A DNA stretch of 64,000 bases from an uncultured Alphaproteobacteria bacterium (lineage in GTDB: Bacteria > Pseudomonadota > Alphaproteobacteria > Caulobacterales > Caulobacteraceae), in NCBI GenBank assembly GCA_937920085.1, contig CALETE010000059.1, positions 26,911 through 90,910 on the forward strand, written 5' to 3'. The position numbers were made by a program, and so were the translations under genes. Within the stretch, counting starts at the first letter, position 1. Each line of letters starts with the position of its first letter. Below are positions 34,161 to 42,464 of the stretch, one piece after another. The notes beneath the pieces were generated by a model. It saw only the letters and a list, made by a program, of their open reading frames with translations. It was not told the DNA's origin and did no database searches.

Positions 34161-35192
34161 TCAGGTCAGGGCAGCTTGGCGGATCAGACCCCGCTCGTGC
34201 AGCAGCTGGGCAATCTGTACGGCGTTCAGCGCCGCACCCTTTCGAAGGTTATCGGCCACCACCCACATGTTAAGGCCGTATTCCACCGTCGTGTCATTGC
34301 GGATACGGCTGATGAAGACCGGGAACTCGCCCTGGGCTTCTTTCGGGGTGATATAGCCCTTGTCATTGCGCTGATCGATGACGACGATGCCTGGGCTTTC
34401 CCGCAGCAGGTCTCGCGCTTCTTCCTCGTCCAGAGGCTCCCAGAACTCGACATTCACCGCCTCGGAATGGCCCACCATGACCGGCACCCGCACGCAGGTG
34501 ACGGTCAGCTTGATTTCAGGATCGATCATCTTGTGGGTTTCATTCCACATCTTGGCTTCTTCATCGGTATAGCCGTCGTCGTTGAAGGCTCCGATGAAGG
34601 GAATGACGTTAAAGGCGATCTGCTTGGGGAACTTCTTAGGTTCCGGCGCACCGAGCACAAAGATGCCCTTGGTCTGGTCCCACAGCTCGTCCATGCCTTC
34701 CTTGCCGGCGCCAGACACGGATTGATAGGTCGAGACCACCACCCGCTTGATACGGGCCCGATCATGCAGGGGCTTCAGCGCCACCACCAGCTGGGCGGTG
34801 GAGCAGTTGGGATTGGCGATGATGTTCTTACGGTCGGCCCATTCCACATCGTCTGGATTTACCTCCGGCACGACGAGCGGGACGTCGGGGTCCATGCGGA
34901 AGGCCGAGGAATTGTCGATGACGATGGGGCCAGCCTCACCAATCTTCGGCGACCAAATCTTGGAGAAGCTGCCGGACACGCTCATCAGCACCAGATCGAC
35001 CTTGGAGAAATCGAACTGTTCGATGTCCTCGCATTTCACGATCTTTTCGCCGAAGGACACCTCGACGCCAATGGACTTACGGCTGGCAATGGCGTGGATT
35101 TTATCGACGGGAAATTCGACTTCCTCCAGGATGTTCAACATTTCGCGGCCCACATTGCCTGTGGCCCCAACGACGGCGACGCGGTAGCCCAT
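34161..35192 (-). CDS. asd: Aspartate-semialdehyde dehydrogenase
   Basis: 343 residues. It reduces aspartyl phosphate to the semialdehyde with NADPH, feeding lysine/diaminopimelate, threonine and methionine synthesis. GATGNVG (9-15) binds the cofactor, C130 in ANPNCSTAQ is the nucleophile, and SVSGAGKEGMDEL and RVPVMVGHSEAV complete the signature. The ATG has AGGAGA upstream. It links functionally to dapF at 55.5 kb, which acts later in the same diaminopimelate pathway. Confidence 0.97.
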   Translation of the reverse strand: MGYRVAVVGATGNVGREMLNILEEVEFPVDKIHAIASRKSIGVEVSFGEKIVKCEDIEQFDFSKVDLVLMSVSGSFSKIWSPKIGEAGPIVIDNSSAFRMDPDVPLVVPEVNPDDVEWADRKNIIANPNCSTAQLVVALKPLHDRARIKRVVVSTYQSVSGAGKEGMDELWDQTKGIFVLGAPEPKKFPKQIAFNVIPFIGAFNDDGYTDEEAKMWNETHKMIDPEIKLTVTCVRVPVMVGHSEAVNVEFWEPLDEEEARDLLRESPGIVVIDQRNDKGYITPKEAQGEFPVFISRIRNDTTVEYGLNMWVVADNLRKGAALNAVQIAQLLHERGLIRQAALT

Positions 35193-35261
35193 CGTGGTTT
35201 CTCCTGATTGAAAGGGAGCGTTCGTCTACGCCCCAGGGGCGCGAATTGCAATCTCGGCGGT

Positions 35262-35684
35262 TTAGACCTCGTCGGCCATCCTTAGGATTTCGCCCCAGGC
35301 TTCGGGGCTAACGGGAGACACTGAAAGCCGCGACTGTCTTAGCATGGCCAGATCTGCCAGGGCCGGGTTGGCCTTCATCTGGGCAAGGGTGACCGGCACC
35401 TTCAGAGCGCGGACAGGGATGAGCTCCACGGCAACAAATCGACCCGTGGGATCGGAGGCGTCTGGAAAAGCGGGCTTCGAGACCTCAGCAATCCCAACCA
35501 CGGCGAGCCCTTCCTGCGAGTGATAGAAGAAGACCTGGTCCCCGACCTTCATGGCCTTAAGATGCAGGGCTGCAGCATTATTGCGAACGCCGTCCCAGAC
35601 CGTCTGCCCGTCTCGCATCAGGGCTTCAAAGCTGAAACTGGCGGGCTCAGACTTAACCAGCCAATAGGATCTTGTATCTGCCAA
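35262..35684 (-). CDS. EVE domain-containing protein
   Basis: 140 residues from a TTG at 35684, preceded by GGGAGG five bases upstream. This start gives the family beginning (M)ADTRSYWLVKSEPASFSF. The frame stays open 43 codons further but without similarity. WDGVRNNAAALHLKAMKVGDQVFFYHSQEG and VGIAEVSK are hallmark EVE/thymocyte-nuclear-protein blocks of the PUA-like fold, which binds modified nucleobases in DNA or RNA. The solitary cytosine methylase at 5-6 kb is a possible source of modified bases, but nothing links the two. Divergent from the DUF6134 gene. Confidence 0.9.
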   Translation of the reverse strand: MADTRSYWLVKSEPASFSFEALMRDGQTVWDGVRNNAAALHLKAMKVGDQVFFYHSQEGLAVVGIAEVSKPAFPDASDPTGRFVAVELIPVRALKVPVTLAQMKANPALADLAMLRQSRLSVSPVSPEAWGEILRMADEV

Positions 35685-35823
35685 GGTGACCTCCCAAGTC
35701 TGTTGCCAGGCTAGCATGCCGCAACCGCGATCGAAGTCGGGAAAGACCAGGTTAACCCGTTTTCGCGCATGGCTTGGCTCGGTATAGTTATGAGAGTCTG
35801 CTGGGACTTCCAAAGGGGTCGTG

Positions 35824-36465
35824 ATGATCTATTCCCGCCGCGCTGTCCTTGCCGCAGGTCTAAGCATGGCTGCGCCTTCTGCCCTTGCCGCTGGACCCAA
35901 CAGCAAGCGCCTGAGCTTTGCGGTCTTGCGGAATGATGTGAAGGTTGGCGAGCATTTGATGGTTTTTGGGGATGATCCGTCAGCCCCTGTTGTGACAACC
36001 GATGTCTCTATGCTGGTCAAGCTCGGCCCTGTGCCGGTTTATCGCTACACCCACCACGCCGTTGAGCGCTGGGCTGGCGGTCGCTTTGCCAGCCTCGACA
36101 CCGCCACCAATTCCAACGGAAAGCGCGAAAAGGTCACGGCCCGCCGCTCATCAGAGGGCTTGTCCATTGAGACCCTAAAGGGACCGGTCATCGCCCCACC
36201 CACTGCGGCACCCTTTACCCACTGGAACGCTGACGTTTTCGGTAAGCCCCTGTTCAACCCACAGGAAGGCAAGGTCTTAAAGGTTTCGGCCAGCCGCAAG
36301 GGCACATCCCCGGTCGTGCTCGCCAACGGCCGCAAGATCGACGCCCAGCTCTGGTCAATCCGTGGCGAGACCGAGATCGACGATTGGTATGATGCCGCTG
36401 GCGTTTGGGCTGGCCTCAAGGGCAAGCTCCAGGACGGCTCCATCATCGAATACCGTCGGCTCTAG
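35824..36465 (+). CDS. Tat-exported DUF6134 family protein
   Basis: 213 residues from the ATG at 35824, which has AAAGGGG five bases upstream. A GTG directly before it is an alternative. The N-terminus has a twin-arginine signal (YSRRAVLAAGLSMAAPSALAA, cleavage after about residue 22), so a folded, possibly cofactor-bound, protein is sent to the periplasm. The body (YRYTHHAVERWAGGRFASLD, THWNADVFGKPLFNPQEG and EIDDWYDAAGVWAGL) fits the DUF6134 group. No function is known. Monocistronic, convergent with leuB (stop codons overlap by four bases). Confidence 0.8.
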   Translation: MIYSRRAVLAAGLSMAAPSALAAGPNSKRLSFAVLRNDVKVGEHLMVFGDDPSAPVVTTDVSMLVKLGPVPVYRYTHHAVERWAGGRFASLDTATNSNGKREKVTARRSSEGLSIETLKGPVIAPPTAAPFTHWNADVFGKPLFNPQEGKVLKVSASRKGTSPVVLANGRKIDAQLWSIRGETEIDDWYDAAGVWAGLKGKLQDGSIIEYRRL

Positions 36466-37529
36466 ACCGCTGTCGCGTCCAGGGCCTTAAGAACCGCATC
36501 GCCCATCTGGACCGTCGATAGCTGACCGCCGAGATCACGGGTGCGGGCCCCGTCTTCAAGCGCCCGGATCACGGCGGCCTTGAGATGATCTGCGGCAGCA
36601 ACCTCATCGAGGGACCATCGCAAGGCCATTTCAAAGGACAAGATCGCCGCCAGAGGATTGGCCACCCCTTGGCCTGCAATGTCGGGGGCTGATCCGTGGA
36701 TCGGCTCATAAAGCCCAGGCATGCCCGCCGCGCCCAAGGCGGCCGACGGCAGCATGCCTAGGGATCCAGTCAGCTGGGCCGCAGCGTCAGAGAGGATATC
36801 GCCAAACAGATTGTCGGTGACCATGACGTCGAACTGCTTGGGGGCCTTGACGATCTGCATGGCGGCGTTGTCGGCCAGTATGTGCTCCAGCTGCACATCG
36901 GCATAGTCGCGCTTGTGCAGGTCGGTGACCACTTCGCGCCACAGGAGACCGGAATCCATGACATTAGACTTCTCGGCAGAGTGAACCTTGTTGCGCCGGC
37001 CCCGGGCCAGTTCAAAGGCCACTCTCGCCACCCGCTCGATCTCTGCGGTGGTGTAGACCTGGGTATCCACAGCCCTGCGGCCACCGCCGGGAAGGTCTTC
37101 GATGAAGCGCGGGCTGCCGAAATAAATGCCGCCGGTCAGCTCCCGAACAATCATGAAGTCCAGACCCTCCACCAGCTCCCGCTTGAGACTGGAGGCGTCG
37201 GCCAGGGGTTGGAAACAGAGGGCAGGTCGCAGGTTGGCGAACACTTCCATGCCGGCCCGCAGATTTAACAGGCCAGCTTCTGGCCGTTTGTCCCGGGGGA
37301 CGCCGCTCCATTGTGGGCCACCCACCGCGCCCATCAGGGCTGCGCGAGAGGATTTCGCCGCAGAGAGGGCCTCCTCGGTCAATGGCACCCCATGGGCATC
37401 ATAGCTGCAGCCGCCAAACAGGCGCTCATCCAGCGACAGGTGCGGGGTCAGAGCTTCTGCGACCCGGCGGACCTGGGCCGTGACTTCAGGGCCGATCCCG
37501 TCGCCGGGGAGGAGGAGGAGATCGGTCAT
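36462..37529 (-). CDS. leuB: 3-isopropylmalate dehydrogenase
   Basis: 355 residues. It oxidises 3-isopropylmalate and decarboxylates it in leucine synthesis, using NAD and Mg2+. LLPGDGIGPEVTAQ at the start, ELTGGIYFG (the region contacting the substrate gamma-moiety), KSNVMDSGLLWREVV, DNLFGDILSDAAAQLTGSLGMLPSA and HGSAPDIAGQGVANP are all present. It is the last gene of leuC-VOC-leuD-leuB. Its ATG overlaps the leuD stop by four bases. Confidence 0.97.
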   Translation of the reverse strand: MTDLLLLPGDGIGPEVTAQVRRVAEALTPHLSLDERLFGGCSYDAHGVPLTEEALSAAKSSRAALMGAVGGPQWSGVPRDKRPEAGLLNLRAGMEVFANLRPALCFQPLADASSLKRELVEGLDFMIVRELTGGIYFGSPRFIEDLPGGGRRAVDTQVYTTAEIERVARVAFELARGRRNKVHSAEKSNVMDSGLLWREVVTDLHKRDYADVQLEHILADNAAMQIVKAPKQFDVMVTDNLFGDILSDAAAQLTGSLGMLPSAALGAAGMPGLYEPIHGSAPDIAGQGVANPLAAILSFEMALRWSLDEVAAADHLKAAVIRALEDGARTRDLGGQLSTVQMGDAVLKALDATAV

Positions 37530-38137
37530 GCGCGTTCCAGCCAGGGTTGGTCGAGGGCCCGCTTGGCCTCGTAGACATCAATATCGGTGGCCGCCGTCAG
37601 GGTTTCGCCAATGGCGTCCAGGCCCTTCAGCATCTTGGTCTTGCGCTGGGCGTCGATCTCGAAGGTGAAGGTCTTGCCCGACGGGGAGGTGACGGTCTGG
37701 GTCTCCAGGTCAATGCTGACCATGTGATTGCCACCCTTGGCCTCATCCATCAGGGCTGTGACCTCATCGGGTTTCAGGACCACCGGCAGCAGGCCGTTCT
37801 GGAAGCAGTTGTTGTAGAAGATGTCAGCAAAGCTGGTGGAGATCACGCAGCTGATCCCGAAGTCCAACAGGGCCCAGGGGGCATGTTCCCGGGACGAACC
37901 GCACCCGAAGTTATCACCCGCCACCAGGACGCCCGCACCCTTGTATTCCGACCGGTTGAGGATGAAGTCCGGCTTTTCCTTGCCCTCTGGGTCGAAGCGA
38001 AAATCGTAGAACAGTCCCTTAGACAAGCCCTCCCGTTCCACCGTCTTGAGGAACTGTTTGGGGATGATCTGATCGGTGTCGATATTGGCGATCTGCAGGG
38101 GGACGGCGCGGGCGTCCAGGCGGGTAAAGGCTTTCAT
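37526..38137 (-). CDS. leuD: 3-isopropylmalate dehydratase small subunit
   Basis: 203 residues, the swivelling domain that pairs with LeuC to isomerise isopropylmalate. NIDTDQIIPKQFLKTVEREGL, the loop DNFGCGSSREHAPWALLDFGI and ISTSFADIFYNNCFQNGLLP are diagnostic. It overlaps leuB downstream and the VOC gene upstream by four bases each, so it is not next to leuC as is usual. Stoichiometry with LeuC would rely on coupled translation through the VOC gene. Confidence 0.96.
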   Translation of the reverse strand: MKAFTRLDARAVPLQIANIDTDQIIPKQFLKTVEREGLSKGLFYDFRFDPEGKEKPDFILNRSEYKGAGVLVAGDNFGCGSSREHAPWALLDFGISCVISTSFADIFYNNCFQNGLLPVVLKPDEVTALMDEAKGGNHMVSIDLETQTVTSPSGKTFTFEIDAQRKTKMLKGLDAIGETLTAATDIDVYEAKRALDQPWLERA

Positions 38138-38985
38138 GGCTGGGCGTTCTGTTCAATGAGCAGGGCCGGACCGGCGGGGACGCCGGAGCGGACGGTCAGG
38201 ACCTTGGTGCCGGGCTTGCGGCCCTTGCGGACGTCGGACACATCAAAGCCTGAAGCGATCAGGCGATCGCGGGCGGCGTCTGCGTCCTTAACCCGCCAGG
38301 CTAGGCCACCATAGCTGTCAGGGGCCTCGCTGGCAGGGTGCTTCAGGCTGGCACCGAACTCGACAATGCCGCCGCCACACTTGAAGAAGAGCTGGCGCAC
38401 ACCCCAGTCGGCATTGGAGCGATCCAGTCTGAGGTCCAGACCAAGCTTCGCCCCATAGATTCCCAGGGCCCGGTCGGGGTTTGGGGTGCGGATGACAATA
38501 TGATCCAGCTCAGTAACAGGCGAGGTGCAACTTGCCGTCGACTGGGGCCAAGGCTGACCATCCCGTGGTGGGTCCACCAGGAGGAGGTTCACGCCGGCGG
38601 TATCTTCGATCCTTAGGGCGCTAGTGGTCCAATAACGCTTTCGCCCGTCGTCATGGGTCGATCCAGTCGCCGCGGGGGCCGTTCCTGATATGCCCCGACG
38701 CGCCATCAGGGCTTGATCAGCTGCAACATTGTCGCTGGAAAAGGCCAGGGCCCACATGCCGTCTCCGTGAGACTCCAGGTGGCTGCGAATGACGTCGCCA
38801 AAGGCCCCTTCTCCGCTCGGGCTGATGATGTCTAAGGCCATGTTCGGCAGCTGGAACCAGGCATGGCGGGCACCACCGCCCCCGCCGATCCAATTGGGTT
38901 CAAGGCCCAACATGCGCTGATAGGCGTCGATGGCGGCGTCGAGATCCTTCACCGCCAGGGCGATATGGTCGATCTGAGTGATCAT
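38134..38985 (-). CDS. VOC (glyoxalase/bleomycin resistance) superfamily protein embedded in the leucine operon
   Basis: 283 residues with two vicinal-oxygen-chelate halves, each beginning with the strand that supplies a metal-binding histidine: DHIALAVKDLDAAIDAYQ (6-23) and ELDHIVIRTPNPDRALGIYG (about 160-178). The glyoxalase-like pattern AWFQLPNMALDIISP is in the first half. Glutamates suitable as further ligands are near the ends. Substrate unknown. It overlaps leuC and leuD by four bases on either side, so it is translated as part of the leucine pathway. A housekeeping role on a pathway by-product is inference. Confidence 0.85.
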   Translation of the reverse strand: MITQIDHIALAVKDLDAAIDAYQRMLGLEPNWIGGGGGARHAWFQLPNMALDIISPSGEGAFGDVIRSHLESHGDGMWALAFSSDNVAADQALMARRGISGTAPAATGSTHDDGRKRYWTTSALRIEDTAGVNLLLVDPPRDGQPWPQSTASCTSPVTELDHIVIRTPNPDRALGIYGAKLGLDLRLDRSNADWGVRQLFFKCGGGIVEFGASLKHPASEAPDSYGGLAWRVKDADAARDRLIASGFDVSDVRKGRKPGTKVLTVRSGVPAGPALLIEQNAQP

Positions 38986-40418
38986 GCCTCAGACGGGCCC
39001 TGCATAAAGTCCCGGACGTCGACAATATGTCCCGCGACCGCAGCGGCGGCGGCCATGGCCGGGCTCATCAGATGCGTACGACCGCCGCGGCCCTGGCGGC
39101 CTTCGAAATTGCGGTTTGAGGTGGAGGCACACCGCTCGCCCGGGGCCAAGCGGTCAGGGTTCATGCCCAGGCACATGGAGCAGCCCGGCTCGCGCCAATC
39201 AAATCCAGCGGCGATGAAAATTTCATCCAGACCTTCTTCCTCCGCCTGGGCCTTAACCAGGCCCGATCCCGGAACGACGAGGGCGCGGACATGGCCTGCA
39301 ACCTTGCGGCCTTCGACGATGGCGGCGGCTGACCTCAGATCCTCGATCCGGCTATTGGTGCAGGACCCGATAAAGACCACATCGATTTTCGCATCGGTCA
39401 TCGCTTGGCCAGGGACAAGGCCCATATAGTCTAAGGCGCGCGCAATGGCGGCTTTCTTGTCGGCCGTCGTGAATTGGTCAGGACTTGGGGCAACCCCCGT
39501 AACAGCGACGACGTCCTCAGGGCTGGTTCCCCAGGTCACCAGGGGTGCGATCTCAGCAGCGTTAAGCACCACTTCGCGGTCGAAGACGGCGTCCTCATCG
39601 GTCACCAGAGTTTTCCAATAGCTCAGGGCCATATCCCAGGCACCAGCCTTAGGGGCTGAGGCCCGACCCCTCAGATAATCGAAGGTGGTCTGGTCCGGTG
39701 CCACTAGACCCGCCCTTGCGCCGCCCTCGATGGTGAGGTTGCACAGGGTCATGCGGCCTTCCATGGACAGGGCGCGTACCGCCTCGCCAGCATATTCGAT
39801 CACATAGCCCGTGCCGCCGGCTGTGCCGATCTCGCCGATCACAGCCAGGGCGAAATCCTTGGCTCCAACGCCCGGAGCGGGGGTCCCATTCAGAGTCACC
39901 CGCATATTTTTGGCCTTCTTGGCCCGCAGGGTCTGGGTGGCCAGGACGTGTTCGACCTCAGAGGTGCCTATGCCATGGGCCAGGGCCCCGAAGGCCCCGT
40001 GGGTCGAGGTATGGCTGTCGCCGCAGACAATGGTCATACCCGGTTGGGTGCGGCCCTGCTCAGGTCCGACCACGTGGACGATGCCATTGCGCACATCGCC
40101 CATGGGAAAGAACTCGATCCCATAGTCTTTGACGTTTCGCTCCAGAGTCTGGAGTTGCAGGCGGGCTTCCTCATCGGCGACCGCACCGACGCCCTTGGCC
40201 TGCCCTGCGGTAGGGATATTGTGGTCTGCCACCGCCAGGGTCCTGTCAGGTCGTCGAACAGGGCGTTTGTCGGCCCGCAGCCCTGCAAAGGCCTGGGGGG
40301 TGGTGACCTCATGGATCAGATGCAGGTCGATATAGAGAATGGCCTCGCCGTCCTGTTCGGCAACGAGGTGTGCATCCCAGATTTTGTCATAAAGGGTCTT
40401 ACCGGACATGGGCGGCAT
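38982..40418 (-). CDS. leuC: 3-isopropylmalate dehydratase large subunit
   Basis: 478 residues, the aconitase-type 4Fe-4S subunit. MSGKTLYDKIWDAHLV near the start is standard, and translation may begin at the ATG at 40418 or three codons later at 40409. Cluster cysteines lie in VFIGSCTNSRIEDL and GCSMCLGMNPD. CGDSHTSTHGAFGALAHGIGTSEVEHVLATQ is the classic substrate/cofactor block. It is the first gene of the four-gene leucine operon, and copy C of the intergenic repeat starts two bases upstream of its ATG. Confidence 0.97.
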   Translation of the reverse strand: MPPMSGKTLYDKIWDAHLVAEQDGEAILYIDLHLIHEVTTPQAFAGLRADKRPVRRPDRTLAVADHNIPTAGQAKGVGAVADEEARLQLQTLERNVKDYGIEFFPMGDVRNGIVHVVGPEQGRTQPGMTIVCGDSHTSTHGAFGALAHGIGTSEVEHVLATQTLRAKKAKNMRVTLNGTPAPGVGAKDFALAVIGEIGTAGGTGYVIEYAGEAVRALSMEGRMTLCNLTIEGGARAGLVAPDQTTFDYLRGRASAPKAGAWDMALSYWKTLVTDEDAVFDREVVLNAAEIAPLVTWGTSPEDVVAVTGVAPSPDQFTTADKKAAIARALDYMGLVPGQAMTDAKIDVVFIGSCTNSRIEDLRSAAAIVEGRKVAGHVRALVVPGSGLVKAQAEEEGLDEIFIAAGFDWREPGCSMCLGMNPDRLAPGERCASTSNRNFEGRQGRGGRTHLMSPAMAAAAAVAGHIVDVRDFMQGPSEA

Positions 40419-40420
40419 CT

Positions 40421-40459
40421 AGAGCATTTTCCAAGGCGAGGAAACCGCTGATCCGCCGG
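40421..40459 (+). repeat. Intergenic repeat copy C, immediately upstream of leuC
   Basis: AGAGCATTTTCC followed by GGAAACCGCTGATCC. It is the most diverged of the three copies but has the same length and core spacing. It occupies most of the 55-base gap between the SDR gene and leuC, so it probably overlaps the leuC promoter or leader. Confidence 0.5.
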
Positions 40460-40473
40460 AGTTTTGGCGTAAC

Positions 40474-41451
40474 CTAGGCAGCTTTCACGAGGGCAGGGCC
40501 TAAACATCCCTGACCCATCAGCGTCGTCCTCAGGGCTTCGTCTAGGGGCGTATGGGGTTCTTCACCGAGGGCGGCGACCAGCTTTGCGTTCTCCAGCAGC
40601 AAATCTGCCTCCCATAGATAGCGCATTTCCAGCATCTCCCGCACCATCTCCACGAAAGGGGCAGCAAGGGAAAAGGCGAACCAAGGCAGGTTCCGGCGGG
40701 CCAGCTTGCGACCGGCGACGCGGTCTAGGGCCTGCGCCAGATCAAAGCCTGTCAACTGATGGCCCCCATGGTTGAAAACCGCCACGGCCGGCAGATCTGC
40801 TTCCATGGCGATAAGGCGCACAATGCTTTGAGCGAAGTCTGGAAGATAGGCCCAGGTATGCGCGGCGTGTGCAGGTCCAGGCAGGGTGACGGTCTTGAGG
40901 GGCTTGCCCTTGGCGACCCAGCCCTCCGTCAGCCAGGAGGATCCGCTCTCGGGGCCGAAAAAGTCCCCGGCCCGGACCACAAGGCTGCGAACGCCCACAG
41001 AAGATGCGTCAGCCAGGCGCGTCTCCAGAGCTACTCGAATAGCCCCCTTTCGGGTCTGAGGGTTCTGTGGCGAGGCCTCAGTCACCCGAGGCCAAGCGTC
41101 GGGGCCATAATTATAGACATTGCCGGGCAGGACGACGCGGGCTCCGGTTACCTTGGCGGCTGCAATGCAGGACTCCATCATGCCTGGCTGAAACTTGGCC
41201 CAATTGGCGTAGCCGGGCGGATTGGCACCTTGGAAGATGATCTGGGCCCCCTCTGCGGCTGCGAGAATGTCGGCAGGATTCATGGCGTCGCCGGTGATCC
41301 ACTCAATGCCCTTAAGATCAGGACGGTCTGGACGGCTGGAAGACCGGTTCAGGCCGCGGACCCGCCAACCTTGAGCAAGAAGGGCAGCCGCCACAGCACC
41401 GCCAATGGATCCGGTGGCACCGATGACGAGGGCAAGCGGCTTGGAGGACAT
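40474..41451 (-). CDS. NAD(P)-dependent epimerase/dehydratase-like SDR protein
   Basis: 325 residues from the ATG at 41451, which has AGGAAG seven bases upstream. The frame extends 82 codons further but those residues look non-coding. The N-terminal Rossmann motif GATGSIGGAVAAALL (about 10-24) binds NAD(P). NVYNYGP and an extended-SDR body follow. No clear YxxxK is visible in the expected place (PGNVYNYGPDAWPRV), so this may be an atypical, NmrA-like or regulatory member. It is divergent from a LysR gene, its probable regulator. Confidence 0.82.
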   Translation of the reverse strand: MSSKPLALVIGATGSIGGAVAAALLAQGWRVRGLNRSSSRPDRPDLKGIEWITGDAMNPADILAAAEGAQIIFQGANPPGYANWAKFQPGMMESCIAAAKVTGARVVLPGNVYNYGPDAWPRVTEASPQNPQTRKGAIRVALETRLADASSVGVRSLVVRAGDFFGPESGSSWLTEGWVAKGKPLKTVTLPGPAHAAHTWAYLPDFAQSIVRLIAMEADLPAVAVFNHGGHQLTGFDLAQALDRVAGRKLARRNLPWFAFSLAAPFVEMVREMLEMRYLWEADLLLENAKLVAALGEEPHTPLDEALRTTLMGQGCLGPALVKAA

Positions 41452-41536
41452 GGGTTTCTTCCTTTCCTGTCTGATGTCTTGGACTATCTGCGAAGGCTTT
41501 GACCTGCGGAATTGCGCTTTGACGTGGCTCTGGTAT

Positions 41537-41550
41537 TCATAATCGTATGA
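41537..41550. promoter_or_regulatory. Inverted repeat at the LysR start, possible autoregulatory operator
   Basis: TCATA-ATCG-TATGA is a perfect 5-base inverted repeat overlapping the LysR start codon (41547). In divergent LysR pairs the regulator commonly binds such dyads between the two genes. It is short, so chance is possible. Confidence 0.3.
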
Positions 41551-42464
41551 GCTCAGAACCCGCGTGGGACCTCTATCAAAGCCTGCATGCTGTCCTACTG
41601 ACCGGTAGTTTCTCTGCGGCTGCCCGGGCGCGGGGTCTGACCCAGCCGACCCTGGGCCGTCATATTGAGTCTCTTGAGCAGAGCCTTGGGGCACCACTGT
41701 TTCTGCGCAGCTCCAGGGGGCTGACGCCGACGGATCTTGCAGAAACCCTGCGACCCCATTTGGAAGAAATGGCCGCCGCCGCGGGCGCAGCTCTCCGGGA
41801 CGCCTCAGGCGCAGCCGATGGGGAACAGGGAGTGGTCCGGGTCGCCGTGAGTGAGTTCATGGGCGTGGAAGTTCTGCCGTCGATCCTGTCTAGCTTTCAC
41901 GAAAAGCACCCGGACATTATAATCGAGATGGTGCTTTCTGATCGCACTGAGGACCTGTCGCGACGGGATGCAGATATCGCCGTTCGCATGGTTCGGCCCA
42001 CCCAGGGTGCCTTGGTCGCACGCAAGATTGGCGCGATCCGACTGGGCTTTTATGCCTCCGAAAATTATGTGGCCCGCCACGGTGTGCCCTCAGGGTTTGA
42101 GGATCTGCGAAAGGGGCACACTCTGATCGGTTATGATCGCGAGCGTATTGACCTAGAGGCCCTGCGGCACGTGGACTTTGGCGACATCGAAATCTCGCGA
42201 AACACCTTCCAAGTGCGGACGGACAATAACTTGGCCCAGGCGGCTTCTGTGCGCGCGGGGCTGGGCATTGGCGCTGTGCAAAGTACCCTGGCCCGCCGGT
42301 GGGGCTTGGTGCCGATCATGCCAAACGCCTTCCATTTCGAGTTGGAAGTCTGGGTCGCCATGCATGAGAATCTCAAAGGGTCGCGCCGTATGCGACTCAT
42401 GTTCGATCATTTGGCCGAGGGCCTGTCATCCTTCCTGGCAGAAGAGCGCAAGCTGAAGGGCTAG
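41547..42464 (+). CDS. LysR-family transcriptional regulator
   Basis: 305 residues. The N-terminal winged helix (about 6-65) shows LLTGSFSAAARARGLTQPTLGRHIESLEQSLGAPLFLRSSRGLTPT, the standard LysR DNA-binding pattern, and a periplasmic-binding-like effector domain follows (GVVRVAVSEFMGVEVLPSIL onward). It is divergent from the SDR gene, with 95 bases between, and probably controls it. The last four bases overlap the end of the convergent rfbA (CTAG). The effector is unknown. Confidence 0.93.
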   Translation: MSSEPAWDLYQSLHAVLLTGSFSAAARARGLTQPTLGRHIESLEQSLGAPLFLRSSRGLTPTDLAETLRPHLEEMAAAAGAALRDASGAADGEQGVVRVAVSEFMGVEVLPSILSSFHEKHPDIIIEMVLSDRTEDLSRRDADIAVRMVRPTQGALVARKIGAIRLGFYASENYVARHGVPSGFEDLRKGHTLIGYDRERIDLEALRHVDFGDIEISRNTFQVRTDNNLAQAASVRAGLGIGAVQSTLARRWGLVPIMPNAFHFELEVWVAMHENLKGSRRMRLMFDHLAEGLSSFLAEERKLKG

